A DNA stretch of 40,000 bases from Mesostigma viride (GCA_009746045.1 RPFO01000079.1:5626233-5666232), one strand, 5' to 3'. Shown: positions 17,296 to 27,583, counted from the stretch's first letter. The notes: generated from the sequence alone by a model not told the origin. Program-made: numbers and translations.

Positions 17296-17613
17296 CTATA
17301 TCTGCCTCGCCCTCGCCCGGAAGCCAGGGGAACACCTCCAGTAGTAAGAGCGGGCTACTAGGTCCCGTACCCGTTTACCACCCTGATGAGCAGCTAAGTC
17401 ATGCAACTCAAAGAGCAAGGAGGAGCGACAAATAGGAGGGACATACAGGCGCCATTGAGGGGGAGAATCTGCTATCTGCACATAGAAAAATCCACCTACA
17501 ATTTTACAAGGGTGCTTGCCTAATTGTTGGGGATGGGCAGCAATGGCAGCTAATGCTTCCGGCTCAGTGGCCGTAAATCTACTAATAAGGTGTTCAAGAT
17601 CAGAGGTAGGCAT
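17296..17613 (-). pseudogene. Gypsy-1 integrase remnant (zinc-finger part only)
   Basis: The frame reads WRLYVPP and a LHDLAAHQGGKRVRDL-like stretch ending in SYYW, the N-terminal part of the Gypsy integrase HHCC zinc domain. Both His are present. The Cys pair, the catalytic DDE core and any chromodomain are absent. The frame runs a few codons into unrelated sequence and stops. Without the core, this copy cannot integrate by itself. Composition changes here from A/T-rich pol to GC-rich ORF. Confidence 0.75.
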
Positions 17614-17723
17614 CGCTACAGAGGTATCCAGAACAGGTTTAAAGAGATCTCCTACCGCCTTGCCAAAGAGAAGGGGAGGTCCTAGAGGGACTATGTTTTC
17701 ATAAGACTTTCCTGACCTAGTCG

Positions 17724-18863
17724 CTACATGGCTAAGCGGTATAGAAATTTTATTTTTCCCCTCCCCCCCACCGAGACCACAGGAAGGGCCTCACACGGGA
17801 GAGAGAGTCCTACGTGAGAAAGGAGATCAGGCATGCGAACAGCTGTATGAAAGAGGTAGACATAGGATTCATCATCAGGTAGTTCACCATACGGGGTTAC
17901 ACCCATAGTAGTAGGAACTAGAGTAGTATTGAGAACATCAAGGTCCTCGAAAAAGGAGTAATCTGCACGACGGGAGAGTGCATCTGGTACTATGTTATCT
18001 ACACCCTTAACATACTGAAGTTTAAAAGGGGAAAACTGTGCTAAAAACTCCATCCAGCGCGCTTGACGAGGGGTAAGGTTGGGTTGTGAGAGAAGATGGG
18101 TAAGGGGACGGTGGTCCGTCTGGATAACTAATCTATAAGGATCAATCTCGCAGGGTTCATTCAGACAAACATCAAATTGAGCACCTTTAAGAAAGTGCTG
18201 CCACGCGTGGCAACAATACACCACAGCTAATAGTTCTTGCTGGTGTACGGGATAGTTACGCTCCGCAGGAAGCATTGTCCTAGAGATATACTCGATTGGC
18301 TGTAAGCCCTGACCCTGATCCTGGAGAAGGACGCCCCCTATAGCTACCTTGCTAGCATCGGTAGCTACAACAAAGGGTTTGGTAGTATCCGGTAGGATGA
18401 GTACGGGAGGGGAGAGGAGTAGGGATTTTAGACACTGAAAAGCCGACTGACATTCACTACTCCAAACAAAGGGGATATCCTTCTTTAATAGATGATTAAT
18501 AGGGGCTGCTATAGTTGCGAAACGCGGGATAAAACGCCTATAGTAAGAAGCAATTCCTAGAAAACTACGTACACCTTTAACGTCGGTAGGGGTAGGCCAT
18601 TCCTGAATTGACTTAGTCTTGTCCGGGTCGGTAGCAACCCCGGCATCTGACAGGACGTGCCCTAAAAATGGGACACTCCTACCAGAGCGAACTTTAGCAC
18701 GGCGCGCCCATAAAGAATTTTCAGCCATGATTTCTAATACTTTCTTTAAATCACGTAGGTGCGTTTCAAAATCAGGAGAATAAATAAGGATATCATCTAA
18801 GTAAGCTTGAGCACAAGAACGGTCATGCTCAGATAAAGAAACAGAGGAGAAGGAAGGATCCTT
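17724..18863 (-). pseudogene. Gypsy-1 pol, RT C-terminal part and RNase H
   Basis: This frame carries YLDDILIYS (catalytic Asp pair of RT), the thumb/connection segment including FLGHVLSDAG and RSFLGIASYYRRF, and RNase H with Asp in ATDAS, Glu in HQQELL, Asp in TDHRPL and Asp in VPDALSRR. It ends at a TAG near 17724, between RNase H and the integrase remnant. It is out of frame with the preceding RT part, and the block that should connect them, usually containing an APATFQ-like motif, is missing. The RNase H itself looks intact. Confidence 0.85.
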
Positions 18864-20080
18864 TAAATCAGAGGACACTTGAGTCCCATAGCCGCTACTC
18901 TAAACTGGTAATGCCCAAAAGGGGTAGCAAAGGCGGTTTTGTGGCAATCCTCAGGAGCTATACGTAGTTGCCAAAAACCATCCGCACAATCTAGTACTGT
19001 GAAACAGGTAGAACCTTTAACTTTATTAAATATATCATCAATACGAGGTAGAGGGTATTTAGACTTCACAGTAATATCGTTTAACTTCCTATAATCAGTA
19101 ACTAGGCGAAACTTGCCATTTGGCTTAGGAACTAAAAGGACACCAGCGGAGTAGGGGGAGTTACTAGGCTCTATCAATCCTGCTTCTAATAGTGATACTA
19201 AGATCTGTTTTAGTTCCTTTAATTCGGTAGGGCCCATTCTATACATCGGAGAGTGCGTAGGAACTGCACCGTCCTTGATAACTACACGGTGTAAAACAGA
19301 ACGAGGAGGAGGATAAGAAGGAGTCTTTTCCTCAAATACTTTCGAGGAATCTATCACAGCCATGTATCTTACTATTTCATTTTCAGTAAATCCCACTCCT
19401 ATTGTATCCACTGTATTTACATCTATATCCACACTATTATTAGTGATAGGTATCTCTTGTACTTCTAACTGAAGGAACATACATAATAGGTACCCATATT
19501 CCTTTAGTTCAGATCGCAATTCGTCATTGGACATTAATACTTCAGGTATAGGTCTCACAGGAGGATCAACAGGTGTAGGAGGAGTAATATCTACCAAGGA
19601 TAAATTTTCTAATCTATAATGACGTTCCGGTACCCAGTAAGAGCTATCTGGAAACCAGATGACCATAGTATCATAATTAATAGTAATCTTATTATCTTGG
19701 TGCCAATCTAATCCTAGTAATACATCAGCTGTAGTGATAGGGCCTATAGTGGCCGTCAGGTTGACCGTACGTCCTTGTATGACCAGGGGAAGGGACACCG
19801 TACCCGGGGAATGACTGGTGCGACCGTCAGCATAATGGACAGTGACAGTTTTTGTGTGAGGGGTAGGGACTAGTCCTAAACGCCTAACTAGGGCTTCGCT
19901 CACAAAGGAGCTAGCCGCACCGCTATCCACTAACACAGAGACATTCAAGAGTTCATCAGCATGCAAGAAGGGGTCTACAACAGTATGAGGGACGGTTAAG
20001 CCACCATTCAAGAACATAAGAGGACGCACACGTAGTGGTAGGGATGATTCAGCTCCTACAGAGGTTATAAAAACAGGCAA
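18863..20080 (-). pseudogene. Gypsy-1 pol, protease and RT N-terminal part
   Basis: Protease residues include VDSGAASSFV (the active-site Asp) and LLGLDW, a typical retropepsin pair about 75 residues apart. RT follows with LLEAGLIEPSNSPYSAG, FRLVTDYRKLN, KYPLPRIDD and FTVLDCADGFWQLRI (first catalytic Asp), then FRVAAMGL. Right after MGL the protein ends: the expected block is deleted and a stop follows. The frame is already open upstream of 20080 and overlaps the zinc-knuckle frame, so a shift between gag and pol is expected at about 20085-20110. Confidence 0.85.
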
Positions 20081-20106
20081 GCAAAAATTATTAACTGGGG
20101 TACTAT

Positions 20107-20475
20107 CTAAGGACCTGTCCAGGTTACCCCCGGCTGACAGGCCAACTGTTCCCCCTCCCCCCCCACATCCATTGGGACTAACCCCGAAGAAGACCCTGGC
20201 GGAAAAGCCACTGCTGGAGGGTCACGAGGGATTGAAGAGGGTGCGGGAGCCTGATTATCATAGGGGAGCCCTGGGGATCCTGTCTGCACAGCATTCAGCC
20301 TACTAGGGGTAGCTGAAGGAACGCGTCCTGACGTGGGACGAATAGGAGCACGCTGAGGGGTACGAGGAGGGCGAGCATCGGGATGAGGGGGAGCACCAGA
20401 AAGGAACTTGGGGCACTCCGCCTTAAGATGGCCCACCTCATGACAGTGATAACACGAGATGTGAGACACATCCAA
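20107..20475 (-). pseudogene. Gypsy-1 gag C-terminal part with zinc knuckle
   Basis: The frame has a CCHC knuckle, CYHCHEVGHLKAEC, near its start, followed by a Pro-rich tail of about 100 residues. It is out of frame with the capsid part upstream, which ends at a TAG at 20519-20521. The start at 20475 is the first possible codon, not a real initiation site. The knuckle is the nucleocapsid module of Gypsy gag. Confidence 0.7.
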
Positions 20476-20518
20476 TGCAGATATATCTGTAACACAAATC
20501 TAATTCTTCTACATATGC

Positions 20519-21913
20519 CTATTCTTCTTCAGGAGTGAGGACGAGGCTATGAACCCTAGTACACAAAGGAGCATGAGCATACATGCAATCAGCAACACGG
20601 AGGAGATGGGTAGGAAGAGGAGTGGTAAAGAAATCTGCTACTTTTAATAGACGCTGTCGCACATGCTTGAGGGGCAGATCAGTGAAACGGTAGGCAGAGA
20701 ACTGGCGTTTTACCTCCCGTAATAAGGGTCTACTGAGGCCTTGAAGGAAACGAGCACGTACTTCTGCGCCCGACAAATCCCTAATTCGTACCACCTGTGC
20801 ATCAAATTCTTTCATATATTCCTTAAACGGTTTAGTACCTTGCTGCAAAGTACCAAAGGCTAATCTATCCTGCCAATCTGCATCAGGAGGAACTAAATGG
20901 CTCTCTAACTGCTAAAACAATCCTGCTACTGAGTTAGGGTAGGCATGAGAGGCCAAGGATTCACACTGGATGAGGTTGGCAAGCTCAGGGGTAATACAGG
21001 TAGTAAGATAGTGAGGGACTAAAACAGCATCAGGGAGACGCCATCTATTATGGTTCTGCCATGACTCTGTGTTCTGGGTGAGCAACATAATAAACGTGAA
21101 AAACTGTTGAGGGGTAGACTTGACATCCAGCTTAGGAAGGTTGGCAAAGAGGGGAAGAGCAGGAGGCTTAGGGGGATTAGAAGAATCAATTTTTCCCATA
21201 GGGCCACTATCTTCCACTGCTACATAAGCGGGATAGAAGGAAGGGATAGGAAAAGTTTTGGGTAGGGGTCTAGAGGGAGCCACCGTTTCAGGATGGTGCC
21301 CATAGGAGAAGGGAACAGTATATTGCTCACGAAGAGAGGAGTAGGCAAAATGATCATAATTCCTATCATCTAGGGGCATGGTACTGAGATCATTATTAAC
21401 TTCTAAATCAGCCACACGGGTAGGGACCTGGGCAGCCTCATAGGCCGTCTCAGGGTAGGACCAGGAGGCAGGTGGGTAAAAGGGAACTGCACTAGGGCGC
21501 CCAGAAGGGCCGACAGGGGCAGAGGTACGACCCGTGTTAGAGGCAGGCATGGAAGGCACAGGGTGGGAAGGAGGCCTAGAAGCATTGTTAGTGAGTGAGG
21601 ACCTGCTGGAGGGGTGAGCCAAGGTTGCAGAAGGGGCAGGGGCCTGGTTCACAGCAAAAGAGGGTTCATCACTAAATCTGACTTGTGAGATACGTTGTTC
21701 ATAGGTAGGTGGGGTGATTGAGGGACGACGGCGACCACCAGTAACAGGAGAAGGAGGTGAGGTACGCAGAATACCTTGAGGGGTAAGATGGTGTACCGTT
21801 TCCAAGGAGTCCCGTCGGTCACCACGAGTATTGTTATTGTTATTATTATTATTAGTAGTATTATTATTATTATTGGTAGGTATAGGCGACATATCTCCAC
21901 CCACTGGATCCAT
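20519..21913 (-). CDS. gag: Gypsy-1 gag capsid part with internal UAG
   Basis: The ATG is at 21911-21913 (MDPVGGDMSPIP). An Asn/Thr-rich stretch encoded by an ATT-type microsatellite follows, then about 200 residues of Pro/Ser-rich sequence. The capsid region begins near FANLPKLDVKSTPQQFFTF and continues through a TAG at 20912-20914 into QLESHLVPPDADWQDRL and the retrotransposon gag signature (KPFKEYMKEFDAQVVRIR). The frame is unchanged across the TAG, so the stop lies inside one domain. It is followed by CAG TTA, the UAG-CAR-YYA context known for strong readthrough. The second TAG, at 20519-20521, is followed by GCA TAT. This is either a leaky gag or a damaged one. Confidence 0.75.
21833..21880. 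repeat. ATT/ATG-type trinucleotide microsatellite
   Basis: An interrupted (att)n tract encodes the poly-Asn stretch near the start of Gypsy-1 gag. Confidence 0.85.
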
Positions 21914-23281
21914 CTTTAATTAAGTAAAGGAATAGGAATCTAGATGAAAGCAACAAAGGAAAAAGGACAAGGCCTAATTCAAGGCAAGGAAAGAAAAGAA
22001 AAGCTTTTAATGTCTTACAAAAGGAAAAACAATTTAAATCAATCCTTTTTAGCAACAGTAATGGATAGGGAGCCAAACTCCAAAGTGAGAGGCATATCTA
22101 AGCTAGATGAGGATGCAGCCCGTTTAGGGGGAGACGAAGGAGGAGATGGAGGTGGTGTAACCAAAACAAGGCTATCTACCGAAGGGCGAGAAAGAGGAGC
22201 AGGACGAGAATGGAGGCCTACATCTGATTCACTATGAGTTAAAAGGTAGGTCTGAGTTTCTTCAAAGGACATAAACTTCTTATATTTGGGGACAGTATAT
22301 GTACACGACTAAACGAACTTCCTAGCATCGGCCCACGATAAGAAAATAGATGCCCATTGAGGGGTAATAACTACGTAGTACTTATTTTGCTAAGCTATTA
22401 TTACTAGTCGAATGAGAAGGAAAAGAACGTCTTGGGGGTACAGCACCAGAGGTAGGGGCTGCAGGAAGGGTAGAAGTATAGTGACAGGGGGAGGACGTAT
22501 TGGCTCACTGGCCCGTTGCTGGGCAGCCCTAACCTTAGGGGTACCAGTAGGGTTACCTTGTACATTGAAGGCAGGGGTAGGGGAAGACCGATCAGGTTTC
22601 ATAGGCAATAGTAGGCACTGATATGGGAGTCGTTGAAAGATGGCGCCCAAATGGTCGTCGATGACCAACGCCGTAACTCCTGCTGTGGGGTACAACACCA
22701 ACCACAAGGGTCTAAACGTAGGCATATACATCCAAGCGTAAAAGAGAGTGGAAGGCGATGGACAACGTTCTAGCATCGGCGACTAGCCGAATCTATTCCT
22801 AGGCACTTTCCTATTCTAGCCGATTCCTAATGAACGGATAGGAGGCACTTGAGGTGGAGGAGGTCCTACCTCTCCTCCCCCCCCACAAAGCATCTATGAT
22901 GCTCGCCTAGAGCTAACGAGCATATAAGAAAACGCAGCAGCGTGCACGGAAAAGAGGTGTAGTCTAAAGGGACGCTAATCGTCCCACTATCCATCCCTAT
23001 TGAACCGTCAAACCCACTATCTAACGTCAAACAGCACCCAGCAAGGAAATGCACACACAGATGGAAAAGGAAAAGGAAAGGAACTAGCTACGTGAGGAGT
23101 TCATCCGCTTTGAGCAGGTCTAACTTCTAGGCAGGGCGTGTCCCGAATCGGGCAGCACTACCCCCCTAGCTTGACGGCGACCCGCCCATTACCTGTCAAG
23201 AGGTTGTCTTCTTCTGTGCCCTGGCCGCGGAAGGCCTCTGGCGTATAGGGTTGCAAGGGAACTTCGTCGCGTCTACCTAAA
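21914..23281 (-). other. Gypsy-1 5' leader, about 1.4 kb
   Basis: The untranslated leader lies between the primer site and gag ATG. It contains short minus-strand frames at 22866-23054, 22390-22776 (128 codons, with a hydrophobic stretch near its start) and 22039-22272 (Ser/Pro-rich). None resembles a known protein. Such a long leader could hold packaging signals, an internal ribosome entry or an intron, but I see no decisive motif. Confidence 0.45.
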
Positions 23282-23293
23282 CCTCCGCTACCA
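23282..23293 (-). promoter_or_regulatory. Gypsy-1 tRNA primer-binding site
   Basis: The minus strand reads tggtagcggagg one base inside the 5' LTR. This is one mismatch in 12 from the complement of the 3' end of the human-type initiator tRNA-Met (tggtagcagagg), so priming by an initiator tRNA is likely. Confidence 0.75.
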
Positions 23294-23294
23294 T

Positions 23295-23868
23295 TGTTAC
23301 GTCCTGGCTCGACTCTATCCCAATCATCTCGCCTAATCTTACCTAAACTAGTGATGAGGCACCTACCTAGGAGTGAGGAGCTATATTGGCTATAAGACCT
23401 AGGACGCGACGACGCTGCTTCTCAATGCATTCCCTTATAATACGCCATATACCGAATAAAACCAGGGTACTACGAAGGAAACAATACTACACTGCCGTGA
23501 CCCAAGCTAATATGTGTTAATTCATTTAACACACGCCGAGTGCCATTCACGAAGGACAACTGCTGCATAAATGATCGCCGACAGGCGTGTATGCTCGGGC
23601 CGACATCGACCCTCGCCCACAGGACCAACGCACGTCCACAAGGTTCACACGCAGGATAAAAGGACCACTACTAAAGTACGCAGCGCGGCGCGACTGCACC
23701 GAACCACCATACTGTACAATTGCCACGTCACAAGGCCCGGTACCGACCGGCCAAAAGGTCCTTACTACACGTAAGCCTAGGAAAGTCAGCGAACTGCTCC
23801 GGAATGGCTGAGGCAACAAGGGACCTAATTTACGTCCGTAACAACAACAAAAGTTACGCGACGTAACA
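23295..23868 (-). repeat. Gypsy-1 5' LTR
   Basis: 574 bp, identical by eye to 14435-15008, with ends tgttacgtc...gacgtaaca. In the sense orientation it is the promoter-bearing copy. Confidence 0.95.
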
Positions 23869-23873
23869 CCATG
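23869..23873. repeat. Gypsy-1 target-site duplication, right
   Basis: ccatg, the same as at 14430-14434. Confidence 0.9.
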
Positions 23874-24729
23874 CCTGGTAAAGCTTAAGCATCGTTTTCC
23901 TATCGATGTTTGACGTTTATATGTACGTTCTAGCTTGTGTAGCACATTCTTTTTGCATTATTCATGCTCTTTCTTGACCCTGGCCTGGCCCCTTTCTAAA
24001 ACACCCTTCTTAGATGCTTCCCTCAGTCAGTTGACCTGCCACAGGGTGATGGTGATAAGTTTTAGAGGCTGTATGGGTTTGAATACCTCCATATATGTTT
24101 GTTATACATTTCCCATACACACATTGCATGAGTGTGAGGCAGTTGGCTGGTCTCTGTGGCATCATCAAGCACGTAACTGGTGAGTAAAAGCTTCCCATTG
24201 ACAGCATGTGCCACCAGGTGTGCTGGCCATCACCTGGCAAGCTATAGCAGCTTAGGCCTAGTTTATCCTTGCTAGGGCAGGCTGAAATAGGCTCAACATC
24301 ACTAGTTTGTTGGTGGCTGCCTCCTAGAATGCATGCCTTGTGTAGGGTATCCGTACCACGTTACCTACGTGCATGGACAAGGTAGCACCTGCACATCTAG
24401 GTGCCATGTAAGGGCAGTGTGATGATGCAGTTATGTTTCCCCATCATTGTGGAAGGGAAATGTATTGTTTGGCATGGTTGGTGGCCATATTAGTAGGTAG
24501 TATGCCCACCCCTACCCCCTTGGTTGCTTTTTACCAACGGTACCCCTAAGGGCTGTACTGGGTGTAACTGCTGGTATACCCACCCAAATGATGACCCCAA
24601 TGGCTCAAACTGTTCAGCAACTAATTGTTTATCATCCCTGAAGTGGTAGGTGCCTAGCTCTTATAACATAATTCAAAATGCACATTCTACCAAAAATGAA
24701 AACGCGCGTCTTGACCCCCCTGACTTTGA
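23874..24729. other. Unassigned intergenic sequence
   Basis: About 860 bp of moderately A/T-rich DNA. The longest frames are 82 codons (24009 region, plus strand) and 76 codons (minus strand), neither with recognisable features. No repeat, RNA gene or LTR end is seen. Confidence 0.5.
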
Positions 24730-24777
24730 CGGCAGTTATATATTAATAATATAATTACTTACTCGGCAGTTATATAT
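24730..24777 (-). mobile_element. 20-bp LINE-tail insertion flanked by 14-bp direct repeats
   Basis: cggcagttatatat occurs at 24730-24743 and again at 24764-24777. The 20 bases between them read, on the minus strand, agtaagtaattatattatta, matching the LINE tail at 8067-8081 for 15 bases. This looks like an extremely short, 5'-truncated LINE insertion with its target duplication. Confidence 0.65.
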
Positions 24778-25943
24778 GGCCTACCCTGCATATATGTTTA
24801 AAAATATAATTACTTACAGCAGAGTGAAATCACTCAAACCAAAGCAAACGCCCAGCTATAAACCTATGTACAGAGCCATGTCAAAGCTCTATACTACGAT
24901 AAGACCAATGGAAACGCCTAACGGGAGGAACCTAATAGCCCTGCTGCACCGCAAAATCGGCCCGCGTATGGCGGAGCATGATGTCAGCCATGGCCCGAGT
25001 CAGCGCCACCGACAAGCCCTGACGCCCTGCATATATGTGAGGCCCACCCCACCCACGCTGTCGTCACGCAGCCCTTTGCCCTTCGTCACCGCCATCCAGG
25101 AGGCCTATGCTGAGATCCAGCAGGCCTGTTCTCCCGTCCGTGCTGCTCAGGCGGTACAGCGCCACCTCCCTCGCGGCACTCCCTCGGTCGCCTCCGTTCA
25201 ATCTCCCGCCGCATTCCCTGCTCGCGTCATCGATAAACACCAGAAAACCTACGCGGGTATATTTCTGCACACGGCTGATTGGATGGCTCTTTTCGCGGAC
25301 CTCAACGCCCAGGGACGTGCGTGGCTGTTCTCGCTTTCCTTGCGGAGTGTGGGCTCGGCGTACCTTCGTGCTCTTCCCATGGCCCCCCCATTCGCCTTAG
25401 CTCCCAGCCACTACTCGGTGGCGCTCCGGCACCAGCTATTTGCCCCGCAGCCTCTTGTTCCGGCCGGGCGGCCTTGTGGTAGCTGTGGGCAGCCGCTGGA
25501 TCCCACGGGGACTCACTACCTTGCCTGCATGGGGGGCCAACAGAATCAGAATTGGTATTTGTATTTGCACACTGTCCTCCTGACGGTGGTGCTCGCCATG
25601 GTTCGGTCGGTTTTCCCCCACGCGAACATGATTCCGGTCCGAGGATGCGGATGGCGCTGCCTTCTATTCCCCCAACCACCGGCCTGACATCGTGGTGCTG
25701 GACTTTGAGGGGGGTGGCCGGCATCTGCTTATTGACGTTTCGGTGGCGCGGCCCTTGGCTCTTATAGCCACGTGACTGGGGCCTCCCTCACGGCAGGTTA
25801 CACGGCGGACCGGGCGGAGCGGGCCAAGCTCCTGGCCTACGGCGACGTCGGGCACCATCGTGTGGTGCCCTTTGTCCTGGAGGAGTTTGGGGCCATGGGG
25901 CCCCTGACCTCCTCCTTCTTCAAGGAGTGTTGCCGGCTCCGGG
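24778..25943 (+). mobile_element. Internal LINE fragments in sense orientation
   Basis: Short pieces match LINE positions 5982-5989 (24778-24785) and 5992-6019 (25039-25066). A long piece, 25072-25943, matches 6929-7792, with the intervening 909 bp absent. Over the long piece the two copies are nearly identical by eye but differ in small indels: ttgccgggagtg against ttgcggagtg, a 4-base gatt insertion at about 25628, and a 2-base ta insertion at about 25767. The frame here is open through the CCHC knuckle where the first copy is shifted, so each copy is broken in its own way. At 25943 the fragment passes directly into Gypsy-2 pol. Confidence 0.85.
24784..25038 (-). mobile_element. 5'-truncated LINE copy (227 bp) flanked by 14-bp direct repeats
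   Basis: 24798-25024 is the reverse complement of the LINE 3' end (LINE positions about 7857 to 8087: last codons, stop, 3' UTR and tail). It is flanked by ccctgcatatatgt at 24784-24797 and 25025-25038. The flanks are probably the target duplication, as both this and the neighbouring insertion have 14-bp repeats and an ATATA-type target. Confidence 0.75.
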
Positions 25944-26690
25944 TCAGGAGGAGCAGAAGCTGCATGAGGCCCTTTTGGACAGGTTTGCTGCCATTTTTGA
26001 AGACAAGATGCCACAGTACCCTCCTGAAGGGCCAATCACTCATGTCATCAAGCTTATGGATGGTGCCAGGCCTCCCTTTGTTCCCATGTACAGGATGGGG
26101 CCAGCTGAGATGGCAGAGCTGAAGGTGATTTTGACAGGATTGTTGGAAGCTGGACTCATTCTTCCTGCCAATAGTCCCTTCAGTTCTGGGTGTTTGCTTG
26201 TCCCCAAGCATGATGGTGGATGGCGGTTGTGTATTGATCTGAGAGGCCTGAACAAGGTCACTGTGAAGTCCAAGTATCCCTTGCCACGGATTGATGAACT
26301 GCTAGAGAGGACAGCTGGATCATCTTACTTCACCAAGTTTGACCTCAGGCACGCTTTCTGGCAGATCAGGATAGCCACTGAAGACATTCCAAAAACTGCA
26401 TTCTCCACACCCTGGGGCCAGTTTCAGTGGACTGTGATGCCCATGGGGGCCTCTAACAGCCCAGCTACCATGCAGATGTTTGTGAATGCTATCTTTGGCC
26501 ATGCATCTGACAGGGAACTCTCTGCCTCAGATCTCTCCTGATCTCAGGAATCCCAGGTTCAAGGATATTGCCCATCTGTGTGATCCTGCAAGACCTGTGT
26601 TCAGAACCTGCGTGGTGGCCTACATGGACGACATCCTGGGCACTCAAGGACTTTCAAGGAGCATCTGGAGAACGTGGAGGAGGCCCTGAA
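25944..26690 (+). pseudogene. Gypsy-2 reverse transcriptase, broken
   Basis: RT blocks include LLEAGLILPANSPFSSG, WRLCIDLRGLN, KYPLPRIDELL, FTKFDLRHAFWQIRI (first catalytic Asp) and MGASNSPATMQMFVN. After a stop near 26541 the frame shifts, and YMDDILG follows at about 26616-26640. A further shift near 26650 leads to the helix before the thumb. The thumb/connection segment (about 70 residues, normally with an FLGxxxYYRRF-like motif) is missing, so RT joins RNase H directly at SKVVQFEWTD. Confidence 0.88.
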
Positions 26691-27583
26691 GGTCATCCAG
26701 CAATACCACTTGTCCGTCAAGAGGTCTAAGGTGGTTCAGTTTGAGTGGACAGATAGGTGCCAGCAGGCCTTTGACCTGTTGAAGCAGAAGCTCACATTCA
26801 CCCCTGTGCTAGTGGGTCCTAATCCAGATCTACCTTATCAGGTTAGGTCAGATGCCTCTCAAGGCGCCATAGGTGCTGTGCTGATGCAAGACCATGGTTA
26901 TGGACCACATGCAGCCAGTGGAGTACATGTCTAAAACCATGAGCTCAGCTGAACGCAACTACCCTGTGCACGAGCAGGAGTTGTTGGGCTTAGTGGTGGC
27001 ATGTCACAAGTGGGAGCATCTGTTGAAGGGGGCTCAGTTTTCTGTTGCTAGCAGTGCTACAGATGGGCTAGGGCAAGAGTCTATCACACTGATGACTGAC
27101 CACAGGCCCTTGGTGCATGTGCTAGAACAGAGTAGGATGAGCAAGAGGATGGCGGGGTGGATGGAGTACCTAGGGGGATTCTATCCTTTCTCTGTGCAGT
27201 ATGTCCCAGGCTCACAGAATGTGGTGCCAGACGCCCTCTCTAGGAGAAGGGATCTGATGGGAGCATTTCACAAGGATCTGGATATTTGTGCTGCCATGGT
27301 TTCTGTGGTTGAGTGTGGTGCTGTCACAAGGGCACAGGCAGCTAGTCAACAAACCTCCAAGCTGAGCCCACCCCCTGTAGAGGCTAGCTCTAGTCACGAG
27401 ATGCTCATTGACCAGGGCTCTGTCCCAGGGTTGACAGGCGTCCAGGTGGGTGGCCAGTCACGGCAAGGCAGTCCTAAGGGGGGTTCTGTTGGTAGCCAGT
27501 CCACTCTCACAACGCAATCAAGCACAGAGAATCCTAGGAGGGGGAGGGGAAGGCCCAGGAAGTGGATACTGGAGCCAGGGTAG
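26674..27583 (+). pseudogene. Gypsy-2 RNase H and linker
   Basis: Two overlapping frames carry RNase H: SDASQGAIGAVL (first Asp) in one and AERNYPVHEQELL (Glu), MTDHRPL (Asp), VPDALSRR (Asp) in the other. A one-base shift at about 26910 separates them. All four catalytic positions are present. A Ser/Gly/Arg-rich tail of about 100 residues (ending GRGRPRKW, an AT-hook-like motif) runs to the stop at 27583. Confidence 0.85.

Larger units (their letters stand above)
14430..23873 (-). mobile_element. Gypsy-1: complete but defective Ty3/Gypsy element with target duplication
   Basis: Two 574-bp LTRs (14435-15008 and 23295-23868) bound 8.3 kb of internal sequence. The flanks carry a perfect 5-bp duplication, ccatg, at 14430-14434 and 23869-23873. 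A tRNA primer site and a G-rich polypurine tract sit at the correct ends for minus-strand orientation. Inside, gag, zinc knuckle, protease, RT and RNase H are recognisable, but RT lacks a block, integrase is cut after its zinc finger, and the 3' third is a GC-rich unknown ORF. LTRs identical by eye and an intact target duplication mean a recent insertion, so this defective copy must have moved with enzymes supplied by another element. Confidence 0.95.

Noticed and set aside
16167-17435. Plus-strand frames opposite the Gypsy-1 cargo ORFs
   Set aside because: Ala/Gly/Arg-rich mirror images of the Pro/Ser/Ala-rich minus-strand ORF; the minus strand agrees with the element orientation.
15380-21913. 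Reassignment of UAG/UAA to Gln, as in some ulvophyte algae, to explain in-frame TAGs
   Set aside because: The long frames of Copia-1 gag and pol and of the 412-codon ORF have no internal TAG or TAA and end normally; the TAGs in Gypsy-1 are few, and mutation or readthrough explains them.
24778-25943. Simple twin-priming inversion of one LINE copy
   Set aside because: The order of pieces fits, but perfect 14-bp direct repeats flank the inverted 3' end, which favours a separate insertion; kept only as an alternative.
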